A stretch of 64,000 nt of DNA, from positions 757,845 through 821,844 of the forward strand of contig NW_019091388.1 of the NCBI RefSeq assembly GCF_001949145.1, written 5' to 3'. How positions within the stretch are numbered: the stretch's first letter is position 1; each line of letters begins with the position of its first letter. Positions 46,411 to 59,300 of this stretch are shown here, one piece after another. A model generated the notes under the pieces. It did not search any database and was not told where the DNA came from. It worked only from the letters and a program-made list of their open reading frames with translations. Made by a program: the position numbers and the translations under genes. Source of the stretch: Acanthaster planci (Eukaryota > Echinodermata > Asteroidea > Valvatida > Acanthasteridae).

Positions 46411-47619
46411 CCAATAGGGTGCACTGAACCAATTTAAGCTCCATTGAAAACAGTGTAAAATCAACCAAGTTTGAAGCCCCATGGCAGGCAACTGAAGTCC
46501 CTGAGGCCTCTCAAACAAAAAACAATATGTTGTTCGGTCCTTTAGGTTTCATTCGATTTTCAATTTTTAGTAGGTTAACCAATGAATTTTTTAATTATCC
46601 GCCCAAAACAAACTCACCCCCCAAAAAGTCAATGTTTCCAAGTCTTCTCAGCAGCCATTTTTCAAATGACATCCCTCACCTTCCTGGGGCTCTTCTGACT
46701 AATTTCAATCCCATTTTTGTCTGCTTTGCCCCCAGATGGGTGCCCCTGAATCTACAAAGATGATCTTGGGCCATACTGACACAATTCCACCATTTCTTGG
46801 CCCAAACACTCCCCTCTTTTCGAAACAATCTCTGGGGGTACTTTTTCTGCGCCTCGGCCTGGCGGAGAATTTTCCTTGAATTGGGACACTGCACCCCAAG
46901 GGCCGTGCAAGGGGTCGTGAACCTTAGGTTATGACCATTTCCCTTTGGGGGGATTGAAGACGTACAAACCAATAATTACAGTCCAACCTAAGTAGTGGGA
47001 GGGGGCCTATTGGGTACACTTTGACCTTGAAATATGAAAAGGGCTCAGCCCAGGGCTAGGGACAATAGAGTCTTCTTCCCGTATCGATCGAATCTCGGTA
47101 GCCATAGTAAGCCAAACCCAAAGACCGCTAGCATGTGGGCGCCCTCTCTTCCTTAGTGTCCAAAGGTTAAGTCAGACCAACGCTCACTTCCAACGTACAC
47201 AATGTAATCATTAATACAATAGTCCGCCGACACAGCTCAGCCACTACAGACAGTCAGTTATCTAGAGATTATCTCTCTCATTAACCGGCGGCACGAGCTG
47301 TCTATTGTGTAGGGATGATCGCTTCCTACTCCTTATTACCCCTTAGGATTGCCTGGTGGGCCAGTCCGTATACCATCACACACTGTATGACTCATCCACT
47401 ATTTTTTATTATCAGCAAGGTCAAATTGTACCCAAAGTTTTTAACCCACTATGTTCATATTCTCCCTCTACAGTCAAGGTCAATTCGTACCGTATTTCTA
47501 CCCCTACTCCATTGTTATACCCCTACCCAAGGTCAAATTGTACTCAAGGTTTCACCCTATCCTCATTCATATTTATCATACGTGACCTTTTCATATTTCA
47601 AGATCAAAGACGACACAAT

Positions 47620-47952
47620 CAGGGACGGATCCAGGATTTTCCCGGGGGGGGGGCAGATTTTCCAAAGGGGGCGTGTGAACAAAAGCAACAATAGTAAATG
47701 CGGCCCGTCACGGTGAGCGCGCCAGTAGCCTGAGCGCGAACTCAAAATAGCCCGTACGGGTAGGATCCGGGCCCGCGGGGCATTTGGGGATTTTAGGCCG
47801 CTCTGTAGTGCGATTTCAGGTAGTATGACTCCTCTTTTCTTCCCTGTCCCGCTTCTTCTTCTGTTTTAAATTAATTTATTCATTTATTCATTATCTTTGG
47901 GGGTTAAAAGGGGGCGTGTGCCCCCCACGTACGCCCCTTAGATCCGCACCCG
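47620..47952. mobile_element. Non-autonomous element with GGATCC-containing ends
   Basis: The left end is cagggacggatccagg and the right end, read on the minus strand, is cgggtgcggatctaag. Both are followed inward by G-rich runs and ggggcgtgtg. This is an imperfect inverted-terminal element with no coding frame. Confidence 0.5.
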
Positions 47953-47999
47953 ACAATGGGTCTCCAGTGTGGGCACCGCGGACTTCATCACTACATAAT

Positions 48000-48130
48000 G
48001 CACGACTTTCCCGAAGCCGGCTAACTTCAAGTACATGTACATGTACAGTACTTGCTGATGTAAACACATGCATCGAGCATGCGGGAGAACATGTACATGT
48101 GCACTGTACATGTACATATACATGTAAACA
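48000..48130. repeat. Dense TACATGTA palindromes
   Basis: Within 130 bp the palindrome ACATGT occurs about eight times, including tacatgtacatgtaca near 48032 and tacatgtacatatacatgta near 48105. Similar (TACATG)n clusters occur elsewhere in the window, near 5320, 7180, 16870, 17278, 21967 and 23565. Confidence 0.7.
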
Positions 48131-48299
48131 AATCATGTACACAGCCAGCCAGTGCCGATTTTGTATCTTGTGACCTTTGAACGTCTTGCGTCGTACCATT
48201 TTGTGCACAGCTCTATGGGGGGCTGGGACCATAGCTATGTGGTACGGAAAAACAATCGCGGCCGGCCCCCCACCTGTACACATTGCGCCTGCGAGTTGT

Positions 48300-48503
48300 C
48301 CGGAAACCAGACTATGAACTGGCGCTCCACTTGAAAATGATAAAAACGGTGCAGCGATGGTTGAAAGAAATGTCGAATCATGGAGGAAGGAATGGTCGAA
48401 TGCACCTTCGGTCATGTCGGTTTCAGGAGGCTTTGAATTTGAGGAAATTTACTGAACTAAGCGTTTGATAGAAGAAATAAGAAGAACTTTTGATAGAAAC
48501 AAG
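48300..48503 (+). promoter_or_regulatory. Candidate CTC1 promoter / first exon
   Basis: A locally CpG-richer stretch ends with a reasonable donor, aacaag|gtaaag, at 48503. All three frames carry a stop before that donor, so if it is used the exon is untranslated. Weak internal donors could instead join in phase to the 50284 acceptor. Which is right cannot be settled from sequence. Confidence 0.3.
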
Positions 48504-50302
48504 GTAAAGCGACGGCGTAGATAAGTTTAAGTACATGTAGGCCTACATGTAGGTCCTAATTCTTTCAAGTATAGTGCAAGGAAGGAGATTGCTGTCCGTT
48601 TTTCGGACACACGGGTAGACGTGGTAAAATGTAGCTTGTGTGGTAACGAGCTTACGGTTTGTTTGAAATCATTAGGCCATGGCTCCATGATTCAGATACA
48701 GCCCTTGTAATACTTGCAGAACTCAAAGTCACTACGACTTTTTATACTAGGTTCGTAACGCTATGGTTGAGTTTTGGAATGCAACTGATCATGGTTACAT
48801 GTACAATGTAGATCATTAAGTCAGTCCAGGTTTAATTTTTAATAATATTACTATTGTAGGCTAAGGCTACCTACATTCACTTTGCTCAAAAATTCTACCA
48901 TCTCAATTGTGCCAATCAAATTGGCCCCCCCACAAAAAACAACCAAGTTGATGCATATCTCTTTAAATCTTATGACCTGTATTTTGAAGATCATACAACT
49001 GACTTTTTTACTCACCACCCTCTCGTTCTGATGAAAACAGTCCAGCACATCACACACTTTACATGCATCTCACATTACATGTGTGCATATGGCTTTTGGG
49101 GGACGACTTGATTGAGAAAGTGAAAAGGCCAAAAGTCATTTAGAGTTGTGACTTGTGCAAGTAGCATACTTGTATGTATGTATGTGGCTAGATACTCAGA
49201 AATGGTACCAAGATTAAATAGCAACACGGAAAAGTGAACCAAAGTCCCAGGTGTTTTAAACAACTAAGTAAGTAGGTAAATATGTACTGTAGTTTGCGTA
49301 TCTTGGACCCTACAAATTGCCTTTTGTAACATTTGGACACGGTGGGGCGATTGTAGGGTACATGTACCTTCTATAGGCTTTTGCTTCCATTAATTATTTC
49401 ACTCTAAATAGATTGTAACCCAAATCAAAAATCTCTGAATTCACAGGTCTCCAAAATGCTCCATAATGTTCAAAAAGGCAATTTGGTCCAAGTTATTTGG
49501 ACTAGTAAACATGGTAAAGATGGAAATGACACTCTAATAATGCAGCATGTTGCATTTCTTTAAGTATCACTGCATCAGGCCTTGATCGCAGCACTAGACT
49601 GGTGTTTAAATGCTTGTAAAAACTGGTGTGGGGCAGTAAAATGTAATCCTTAATTTGCCTGGTGGGCTAGGAACAAAACACTTGTTTGAAACCATCATTT
49701 GTTTTATTTTGTAAACATGACTAATCAAAGGTTATAAATGTTTTGAATTTTGAGCATGTTGTTTACTAAATTACTATTTAATTGTAACAGTTTTCAATCC
49801 TCAACTGTTTTGAACAGCTTTACAATGGACATCTTGACGCCACAGAAATGGTTATAAAGTTGAAAAACCAGTCAAAGTTAGTTCTGCCAAATAATGTCCA
49901 GTGAGCCTGTGAAAATTCCGGTAGGCTGGTTAAAAAAAGGTTAAGGTTGATGCCTGACTGCACTGTGCTTTGTATTATTCCACATTTTATTGGTTTCTTA
50001 GAGAGTTTAAAACAAATTTCTTGGCCAGTTGAATTAAAGTCAAACTTGCCATTAGACCATCATGATGTGAAGAATTGATTTAACTACATGTATTAGCAAT
50101 TTAGGCCTAATGTTCCTTAACGATGAGGTACATGTACAACCAATAGTCACATAATTGCGGCTTTGTGGTCTAGGTGAGTTTCACTGCCACAGTGCCCTCA
50201 ATTTTTTCTTAGAGTTTATTGTACATTCACACAGATATGAGTACATTCAACACGTCTTCATTTTTGTTTGGTTTCTTACCCAGACTGATCACTAGAGCCA
50301 GT

Positions 50303-53300
50303 ATGTGGGAGACAGTAACTCAGCATGCGCTAAGTCATTTGGGTGTTAGTCGCCCTGGTAATTGGCAGGGATCATCAGATGCAAGCTACATGCTGCACAC
50401 CACACAAATTCAACACCAACTCAAGGGTAGGCTTGGCCCTCTCCAGACCTCTGTGTTTAGAATTACAATGGAGTAACCAACAATCTTCGTCAAACCTTTT
50501 TCTATCAGTTTTGCAGGGACGAGTTTCCCTTTTAGTCAAGTCATGTTTCCAAATTGTTCTAAGGGTAACAGTTGGTTTTTAAACTCTGCAGTGTGCCCGT
50601 GTCACCATATGGGAACACAAAAATCACAGTTGTACTGCATTAATACAAACATGCAAAGCTTGTGAAGATAGTTTGGATAAGAAGCATTACAAGTTGCACA
50701 AGAGGAAGAGTCCGTGGAATAACATTCTCAGTCTTGGGAATCCTTTATCTAAAAGAATCAGGAATATACAATGTCCACTCACCATTTCCTGTTACATGAA
50801 GGGCTGAATGCCATCCATGTACTTCTTTGTATTGTATTTCTTGCATGAAGGTTCATGGTTGAATACTCTTCCATCTGCTCAAAGTCATAAGTGCATTACC
50901 ATAAGTGAGCTTCATGGTTACACACAAGTAGGCCACAGTCACACAGAGAATGCCAAGTGTCTCCCACAACATTCTGCTCTTCACTATCACACTGTGAATC
51001 AAGGTACATGTACAGTATGTCTGTGGCTGATTATTTCTTTGCTGTTGAACAGTCAAACATTTTATTAATATTTTACAAATTTAAACAATTGATGATGACA
51101 AATAATGCTGGAAGTTACAAACCCTGTATAAAGATTTGGTTTCATTTGAAGTTTCAGATCTGTTAAATGCACAAAACCAGGGCACATTTTAATCCAAAAG
51201 GACATTTCCACAGATCATTTAATTTATGCTGAACTTGGGTAATTTGAGACCTTTGGTGAAAGATTTTAGTTTTTATTATTTTCATTGCCCAATGTTTTTA
51301 AGGGAGTAAACATTGATCATACTACTCCTTGGCCCTGACAAATGTAGCAGTAATGTCTATGGAATTTTAGAGTTGAATGTTAAAGTGGACTTGTACATTT
51401 ACTTTGCCTGATGTTGGAAAACTTTGACTGATGTACGATATAACAAGTCCACAAAAACCCCTGGTTAAATAGTTTTCTCAGATGTGAAAGCCTTTTAACG
51501 AGCTTTGCTCGTGCTTTTTTGTTGTCCTTAATCATTTGTAGGCTTGAAGCCAATACCAAATACCAACTCATTTCTTCTGGCCTGGCTGACTGCATCACCA
51601 AATGTTCATCGCAAACAGGAAGACAAAGAGGACAAGAGACATTGTCCATCAACAGGGGAGGATGAACTGTATCTTAAAGATGATACCGGAAAAGTGCAGT
51701 GTCAGGTACTTAACTCTCACAGTAAGAGTCTTCGGAATGTCAGTACACCGATGATCAATTTCATTAATTAAATTAAGCATTCATGTGTGTGTATACAGAA
51801 TGATTATAATTTACCAAATGATTCGGTATTTTAATGTTGAATTTTAACCGTTGCATGCATTTGTGAAACGTAATAGTGAAATTCGATTGAGACTGGTGAT
51901 GTCAAAAGTAGCCAAGTGCTCATAATCAATGTCTGCTGTGTATGGCTATGCTATGGCAGTGTGTTTGCGCTCCAGTTGTGCATTGATGAGATTCGTACGT
52001 GAACTTTGTGAAAGTGAGACAAGATTAAGTAAGAATTACTTTTACCTCCAGACTATTCGATTTTTAAAACAGTTTGCTCTCATTCTAAAGTTATGTTGGT
52101 ACATATTTCTTCATAGGTAGCCATTTGTCACTGGGGTTGGCTCAACCAAGCTTTGTTAATCCCCTGTTGGAATGTTATTCCAGGTACCTATATGTGTGTA
52201 CTGCCTAATATAAGTCTGTACTAATTACCACAATTATGCACATGCATAAATCAAGTACCAATTATGCCTTTGTCACTGTTTTATGTGTTGGAATAAAATC
52301 AGAATACTGTACTTTCTTTGACATTTTGTACAGCCATATCCTTGCAGTGTACAAACTCAGTTTGGCATTGTTTGTGAACTGTTCTACATACAAGTTGGCG
52401 TAAATTAGGATTGTCTAATACTAGAACCCATACTTGCCAAGCACCTGACCAAGTGTTAAAGAGACTTGTAAGAAGAAAAAAACATGGGATGCTGGCAGCT
52501 TCAAGGATTGTTTTAATTTAGCTTGGGTGATTTCGAAAACTCTGACTTGGTTGGCTCCAAGGTGCTGATGCAAGGGTACAAGGATTGGTTGAGATCTGCC
52601 CTCGCTGTACCCCCGTGGTCATCTCCAGCATAGCCTCAGAGCCTGGACGACTGTCTGACAAACAGCAGACAATGCTGTCTGCCTCTGCTGCAGTGCAGCT
52701 GCTTCAGCATCATAACAGGTACAACTCTACCACTCCAATCTTGAAACATATTGTAGAGTTGGCTGTGGAACATATTCAGATGTTTGCTAGAAGGTCCAAA
52801 ACAACAGGAAAGTATTAAGGAGGACATAAAAAAGCACAATACAGAAAAATTGATGGTAGTTGTGTTCTTGAGCAGGGTGCTTTGCCATGACTGATTCACT
52901 GAGTAGCAAATGAGTTGGTGTTGTCTGAATCAGTACCAAAGCAGCATCAATCTTTTTGAGTTAAAAGACTTTGAACATGATAACACATGGAACAGTGCAT
53001 TAAATCACACACACCAGCTAACTGATTGTCACTTGTCATTGTATTGGCCAGGCTGTGAAAGAAACATCTTAACTTTTTCAAAATGGTAGTTAACATTTTC
53101 AGAGTGGCTAGTATGAATTTATGGAAAATTCGTGGTTACTTTGGCAAAACTTTTTTTCTTGCAGCTCTAAGGGAAGAGTAAAGCAAGTCACCGTAAAAGG
53201 GACACTAGTTTGTAAGAGTCCAATAATAAGGTAGGTAGGCTTTCTATTGAACATTTTTGAATACAATATTGATGCAATCAGTGAAACCCTTCACCTGGTG

Positions 53301-56300
53301 AAAATGTTACATTTAAAAATCAAATTGTCTTTAAAGCTCTTTTAATTTAAGCCATTTGTTCATGTAATGTTATACTGCTAATGACGTAGACATTGTTGAA
53401 AGAAGTGAATTTCATTAAAAGAGCCCTGTTGATGCGTCTAGGTTGTATAAACTTTCAGAATGAATGTCTCTACCATGTAAAGGGTTTTTGCAGATTTGGA
53501 CATCCATATCATATCCATTCTCTTTTATAATCAAGTTGATAATGAACGCTAGATCATGATAGTTTATAAAAAGGCTCCAAAGATTATGTCCAATTAAAAT
53601 TAAACATACCTTTTGAAAATGATTTTGTGGCAAGTGATGCTAGCCAATTTCAGTGTTTACAATTAGAACCTGTAGGTCTGTTGTCTAATTGTGAGGAGAG
53701 ATTAATTAAGCCAAATTAAATTTTTTTGTAAAATAATATACTTGTTTGCCAGTGTGTTTTATCTGCTTAAAATGCCCTTAAACAGCATTCATGGGAAACC
53801 ACTGTTCTTCTTCAAGCTCTCTTCTGATGTTTCTGGATCAAGTAGTGTATCATTTCTTGCCAAGGTAACAATACTTGAAGATGAATTTGAGGAGGGAGTA
53901 AAATATTTAATTAAATAATTTGTAAAGATAAAATAACAGTTAGTTGAATTCTCTGATTAATTATCAACTTAACAACATAACTACAGCAAAATATCTTTAT
54001 GGCACCAACTTTAACACCAGGGCTGTAATTTGTATACTCTATAGAAAAAATCCTGCCAAAAAATCCCCAGTTTTTGTGTTTCAGATTTTTTGTGGATACA
54101 TTTTGCATAATCCACTTGAATTTTGAAGCTTACTTTTGATATGTGTAATTGGTAGCAGATACAGCATATACACAAAAGAACAGCCACACCCATTTCATCA
54201 ACTACAATTTAATTTTTAAATTGATTAATGCTCACAGTTAAAAAACCTAACTGTTTCCTTTCTTGATGTGTATTGTGATCACTTTGGCAAACCTTAGCAT
54301 CAGGCAGATCTTGCAAGAAGAAGAACTAGTTAACTCGGCAGTGAATCTGAATCTGAATTCTCCCACAGGGAAGCAACCTCACTTTTTTACACTGTGCTCT
54401 ACCAATGTATTCCTCTTGTTGTGTGACTCATGTTACTCCTACAACAATTCTGAAGGTAAGAAATCAAACATGTTCTTCAGCTCCTAACATAGTATTGTGA
54501 AGAATCTTTTTATTCAAAGCATTTCCCCTGAAATCTTGAAAATTGATGCCCTAGAATCACTCTTGTTGTTTGAGCTTGTTTTTGTCAGTGCAGGTATATG
54601 ATTGGATTATTTGATGAATATCTTTGTTTTCTGTGATGTAATTTTTGGCCAGCATTGTTTTTTAATTTTGGAATGTTCAGGGCACAAGGAAGCCTTATCA
54701 TATATACCTGTGCAGAAAAGAGACCACAGTTAATGTCCAGGAGAGTTGCAGTGAGCATGAGTATAAGAATAGCGTCACGGTAAGACAGATCATTAAGCTT
54801 TCTCCCCTCTAGTTCTCACTTTAGCTACATTTCCAACTTGTTCATTGAATGCTGTAGCATATTTTAAGGATTCGATTTTGATTATAATTAATAGTCAAAA
54901 AAGTTTGCACTTAATCTAGCATTGAGCATACATAATGTAATCTTTCATCCAATTTTTTTCCTCAACTGTAGCCATGCAAATCATATGTCTTATGTCGTGC
55001 TTGAGATTATACATACCTGCCACTGGGCATCACTGCACTACATCACTACATTTTATGTACATGAAAACTGTTGAAAGGGTTCTATGTATTACTGCTCCCT
55101 CAATGGACTCAAAGCCACGGGCTTAGTGGCTACCTGAATGCTGTGCACCATGTGAAGACCTAGATGAAAATTGGTCATGCATACTATCCGATTTGAACAG
55201 AACAAAAGAGGGCATGTTTTTTGTTTTCTTTGGTACTTACTGCACAGGCGTTCGTTTATAATGGAGATCAATGGCGCGTTGGACACAGAGTATGCTGAAT
55301 ATGTGTACTACGAATTTACTCCTTAATGTATGGTCTCTGCGTACACGCAGAACGCATGCAAGAACCTGCTTGGAAAACTTTCTACTATCTGTCTTTTTTT
55401 GCCACTTGGGGGTACACTTCAACTTGGAGTGGATACCGTTGGCATGTACCTGCACACATTTGTGTGTCCACGTAAGATTTGTTAGCCTAAAGGGATGTAG
55501 TACATAGGTAAGGAAGTGCACTGAAGGTTAAAATTTGGGTGAATAATGTTTGATGTAAACCAAAACATGGAATCTTTGCAAGGCAAAAAAAAATGGTAAC
55601 ACCTCTGTGTGGATGAAATGGGTCACAGTGTGTCAGCATACTGAGACCACATGTACATGAGTTTGTAGAAAGAAGAACTCTTGGTGTTTTTCCCTACTCG
55701 TACCCATCATGTGCCACAAGCATTTCATTTTCAGAATGTGCATATTTACTGTAAGAAGACAGCAATTTTGGGGGGAGTGTTTCAGAGAAAACCCTCTTAA
55801 ACCCTCACTTCCTCTTTGTGTGAATTCTCAACATCTGTTAATGGATGTTCTTCTGGACATAAAAAAGTTTACCCAACCAAAGTGTTGACCTCTGTTCCTT
55901 GTTCAAAATAATTTCATTGTAGGCAGCTGTTACCAAGTGCATTGATGCAACTACAGGCATTTATGAATTGGATGGGAACATGAGGTGAGCAAACTAAGTA
56001 CTCAGTAATGCAGTTAGAACAGAAATGATAGTCGCCTTTATTATTGTGTGTCAATATCTTTTCATCTGCCATGTGTGTTTGTACAAAGGTTGTACCTGTG
56101 TTATCAGATGGATGATTCTGCATCCTACCAAGTTCTGAGGTCGGGATGTATAGTCACAATCCACAATGCTCACTACCATCACTTGCAGATTGGAAAGGTA
56201 AATCCACTATTTTGATGCAGGCACAATGCCGTAGATAAAGATAATTATTAACAATTAAACATTGTGGGATAGATGAAATGTTATGAAAAGATAGAAGACT

Positions 56301-59300
56301 GAAGCAGTTGAATCTTGAAATCTACTTGGCAAAGGCGCCAAGCTTGTTTCTGCATAATTGCCTGGAATAATTAGAACCAATTAATATTTGAAATGAGATG
56401 GAACTTTTGGTTAAGATATTGTTGTTTGAATTTGCTTGATTCATTCCGTATGATGCTGAGTTAATTATTGACCTCAACATTTGGATGTAAAGAAGTTTGT
56501 GATAATGCCTTTCTGCTGATTTCCCACATCTCGTTTCTGATTTCCTCATTTTCTCAAAACCCTCCTATGCAAATGTCCATTCAGAAAAAAGTTGTATCAG
56601 TCAAGTTACAGTTTTAAAAGTTTGAAGTCCCCTGCCTACATAAAGCAAAATTGACTGACTGTGACTGTTTATGTAACTTGACATATCTGTGCCTTGACTG
56701 TTAATGATTGATAAACCAGCTTTGTCTGTCACAGTCATCTGCCTTTGTCTATTGATGGAATTTGACTGGTCACAGTACCAACCAGAATTATGATTTGACT
56801 GTTGGTGACTGGCAGGTGTATGAAGTATAAGCAGCAGAAGTGGATTGAATTTTGGACAGTTTGTGGTGGTTAATACAGCAAAAGAAGGGTTACATGTATG
56901 TGTTGAAAGATAGATTATTGGTTGTTAGTTTGATGCATGATCAGAAAGTAAAGTTAGGTAAGATAAGGGTCAGGTTAAGCTGTTCTTAGAATTACCTAGC
57001 TGATAAAATTAATATATCCCTAACACTCCTCAGTCCTCCAACAGGTGAAGGATTGAGGAGTGTTAGGGATATACATGTACGTGCACATATCCCTACATAG
57101 AACTAATGCCGTGTGATTAATAATGCCTAACATACCTTCAACAGTGACAAACTTAACAAAGCAAAATAAAATTTTTAAAGCTAGAGTCCACATGTGTTGG
57201 ACTTGAGATAACGGTTTGCTTCCAAGAGAAATCCATGTTTCTTTATTTTCTGCCTTCCCCCATGTAGTCCACTGTGCCTTGTGTAGTCTGTTGTATGCAA
57301 AGTACACTCTCAGTAGACACGTGTTCACCTCTGGATACAGGGCCAAAGAAGGTAATTGGTTTTTTTGCAGTAATTTCAAGACTTGGCCGTGATAGTAGTT
57401 TAACACTTGGTCATCCTGTACTTATATCATCAGAAATGTTCATTGATTCTGTAGGTTTTTGGAACACTTACCAAGGACCAAATGATGTGTCAGTCTCAAA
57501 TTGAATCTCAAGTCTTGTCACAGGTACACATACCCACAAAGAGGAACAATGACAAGGGAAAGCCTCTGGTGCAGTTTGTCAGAATCTCTGGTGGCTTTAG
57601 ACTGGATGACTATGAGTGACTTGTGTGGACTGGATCACAACTCTACCACAAAGGCATACCATGATGTCCCTTAGTTTGCACATAGTGCCAGACTCACATT
57701 GATGAAGTTGCTCTTACAATATTTAATTGATAGCTTATTCAAGGCTTGAAGCTTTTCAGTAATCCTTCATGTTGCTATTGACCACACGTTTTGTTTGTAT
57801 TTTAGAAATTAAGCCCACCCTTGTCTGGGATGGTAAGACTTCTTCTGAAGTACAACTTGACCATTAGCCAGTTAGAGTGGTTGGTTTCCGTCGTGACTCA
57901 GCTAGAAAAAAAATTCACTCCAACTCTCATCAGGTAAAGCACAAACAGGATCACAAATGGTGTGACACTTTCAATAAAATGAACACAATTTAAATTTTTA
58001 TTTTTGCAATACGTACTGCTGCTTATGTGACTTTGACCAGCCAGCAAACCCTGGGAAGCTCAGTCATCGAGTGGTAAGACATCTGCAGTAAGGGTGGATC
58101 TAGATCTTGGGATTAAGTCAGTGAATGGGAAAAACACCCAATATAAAGATCATACATTGTGTTCAGACAAAATTCAATGTAATGCAAGGGAAGAGAATTG
58201 AACAAAGAAGTCGATTTAGTACATTCTAGTCATGCTGGCATCTTTGTATGTGTTTGTTTGCCTTGTAACTTGACTTTAAAAATTGAATTCTTAAGTTGAA
58301 TTATGTCCTCAAGTGAGAAGTTTTTGGTGCAAGTTTTTGGTGTCCTCAGAAGCATGTGATCACCCTTAAACTCTTTGAGTTTGCAGACATTCAGTATGCT
58401 TGGTAAATTGGAAGCATTTCTAGACACAAGAATGTTTTTGATATTTTCAAGCTTTTCTTAAAATTGCTGAATTTTAAAATCTTTATCTTTATACCGTGTT
58501 GAATAGGCACTGCAGACATTTGTGATAAGTTCACAGATCATGAAATTGTAGGCACACAACTCATCCAAAAGGCTGAAATTGACACACGGTATCTGTCCAT
58601 ATCCACAGATTATTACTTTGTGCAGGCTGCTATTTTATTCTTACTAGAGTCAGCTAAGGGCTATCATTCAGTCTACAACGTGATGTTGTCATTGTGGCTG
58701 CATCACAGTTTCTTATATCAGTTCTGATTGGCCGGTGTATATTGTAGCTAAAATTAGCATGCGAAAATACAAGGTTTATCCGGTTCGTAAGTGTGACATC
58801 ACTTCAGTTTAAACCACGCCCACTGTGCATGCACTGTACATAGAGTTACATACACTGATCGCTGTTTACATGGAGCCGGAAGTAAATGCACAACTTCAGT
58901 GATCGTCCAGTGGGAGCCTGCAAATCGTGGTGCATCTGCCTTTGTGACAAGAAGTCACTTACGAACTGGATGCACCTGCTCTGCCGACTGGATGACAGGC
59001 AGTGTCAGAGATATTTTGCAGTTGTTTCCTGACAACATGGTCTCATTATGGGTCTCCACATCCTTGTCATTTTAGGCATAAGGGTCTCCATGCCATTCTG
59101 CTAAGACTCTTCAACACACCATCTACAATCTCCAAGGAGCCTCTGCTGTCCAAGAGAAAAAGGAACATCTATGAAGAGTTCCTGAATCAATCCCATGTCT
59201 GCCTGGCCTCAAAGGGTGCAGATAATGAACAGGTAAATCAGGCAATGTTGTATGTATTGCCTGACCATAGCACATGTTGACTAACATGTCCATGTGAATG

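Larger units (their letters stand above)
38470..48290. other. Gene-poor intergenic region
   Basis: No open segment with splice sites and a recognisable domain was found on either strand. It contains several transposon fragments and duplications listed separately, plus homopolymer G/C tracts (for example near 38690, 38930, 44575 and 45010) of the kind often found at ends of dispersed repeats. Confidence 0.45.

Noticed and set aside
46676-46972. 98-codon minus-strand frame with several Cys and basic residues
   Set aside because: No recognisable domain, no splice context and base composition like the surrounding repeat-rich DNA.
58050-58110. tRNA-like agctcagtcatcgagtggtaagac segment
   Set aside because: Only an A-box-like phrase is visible; the B box is missing.
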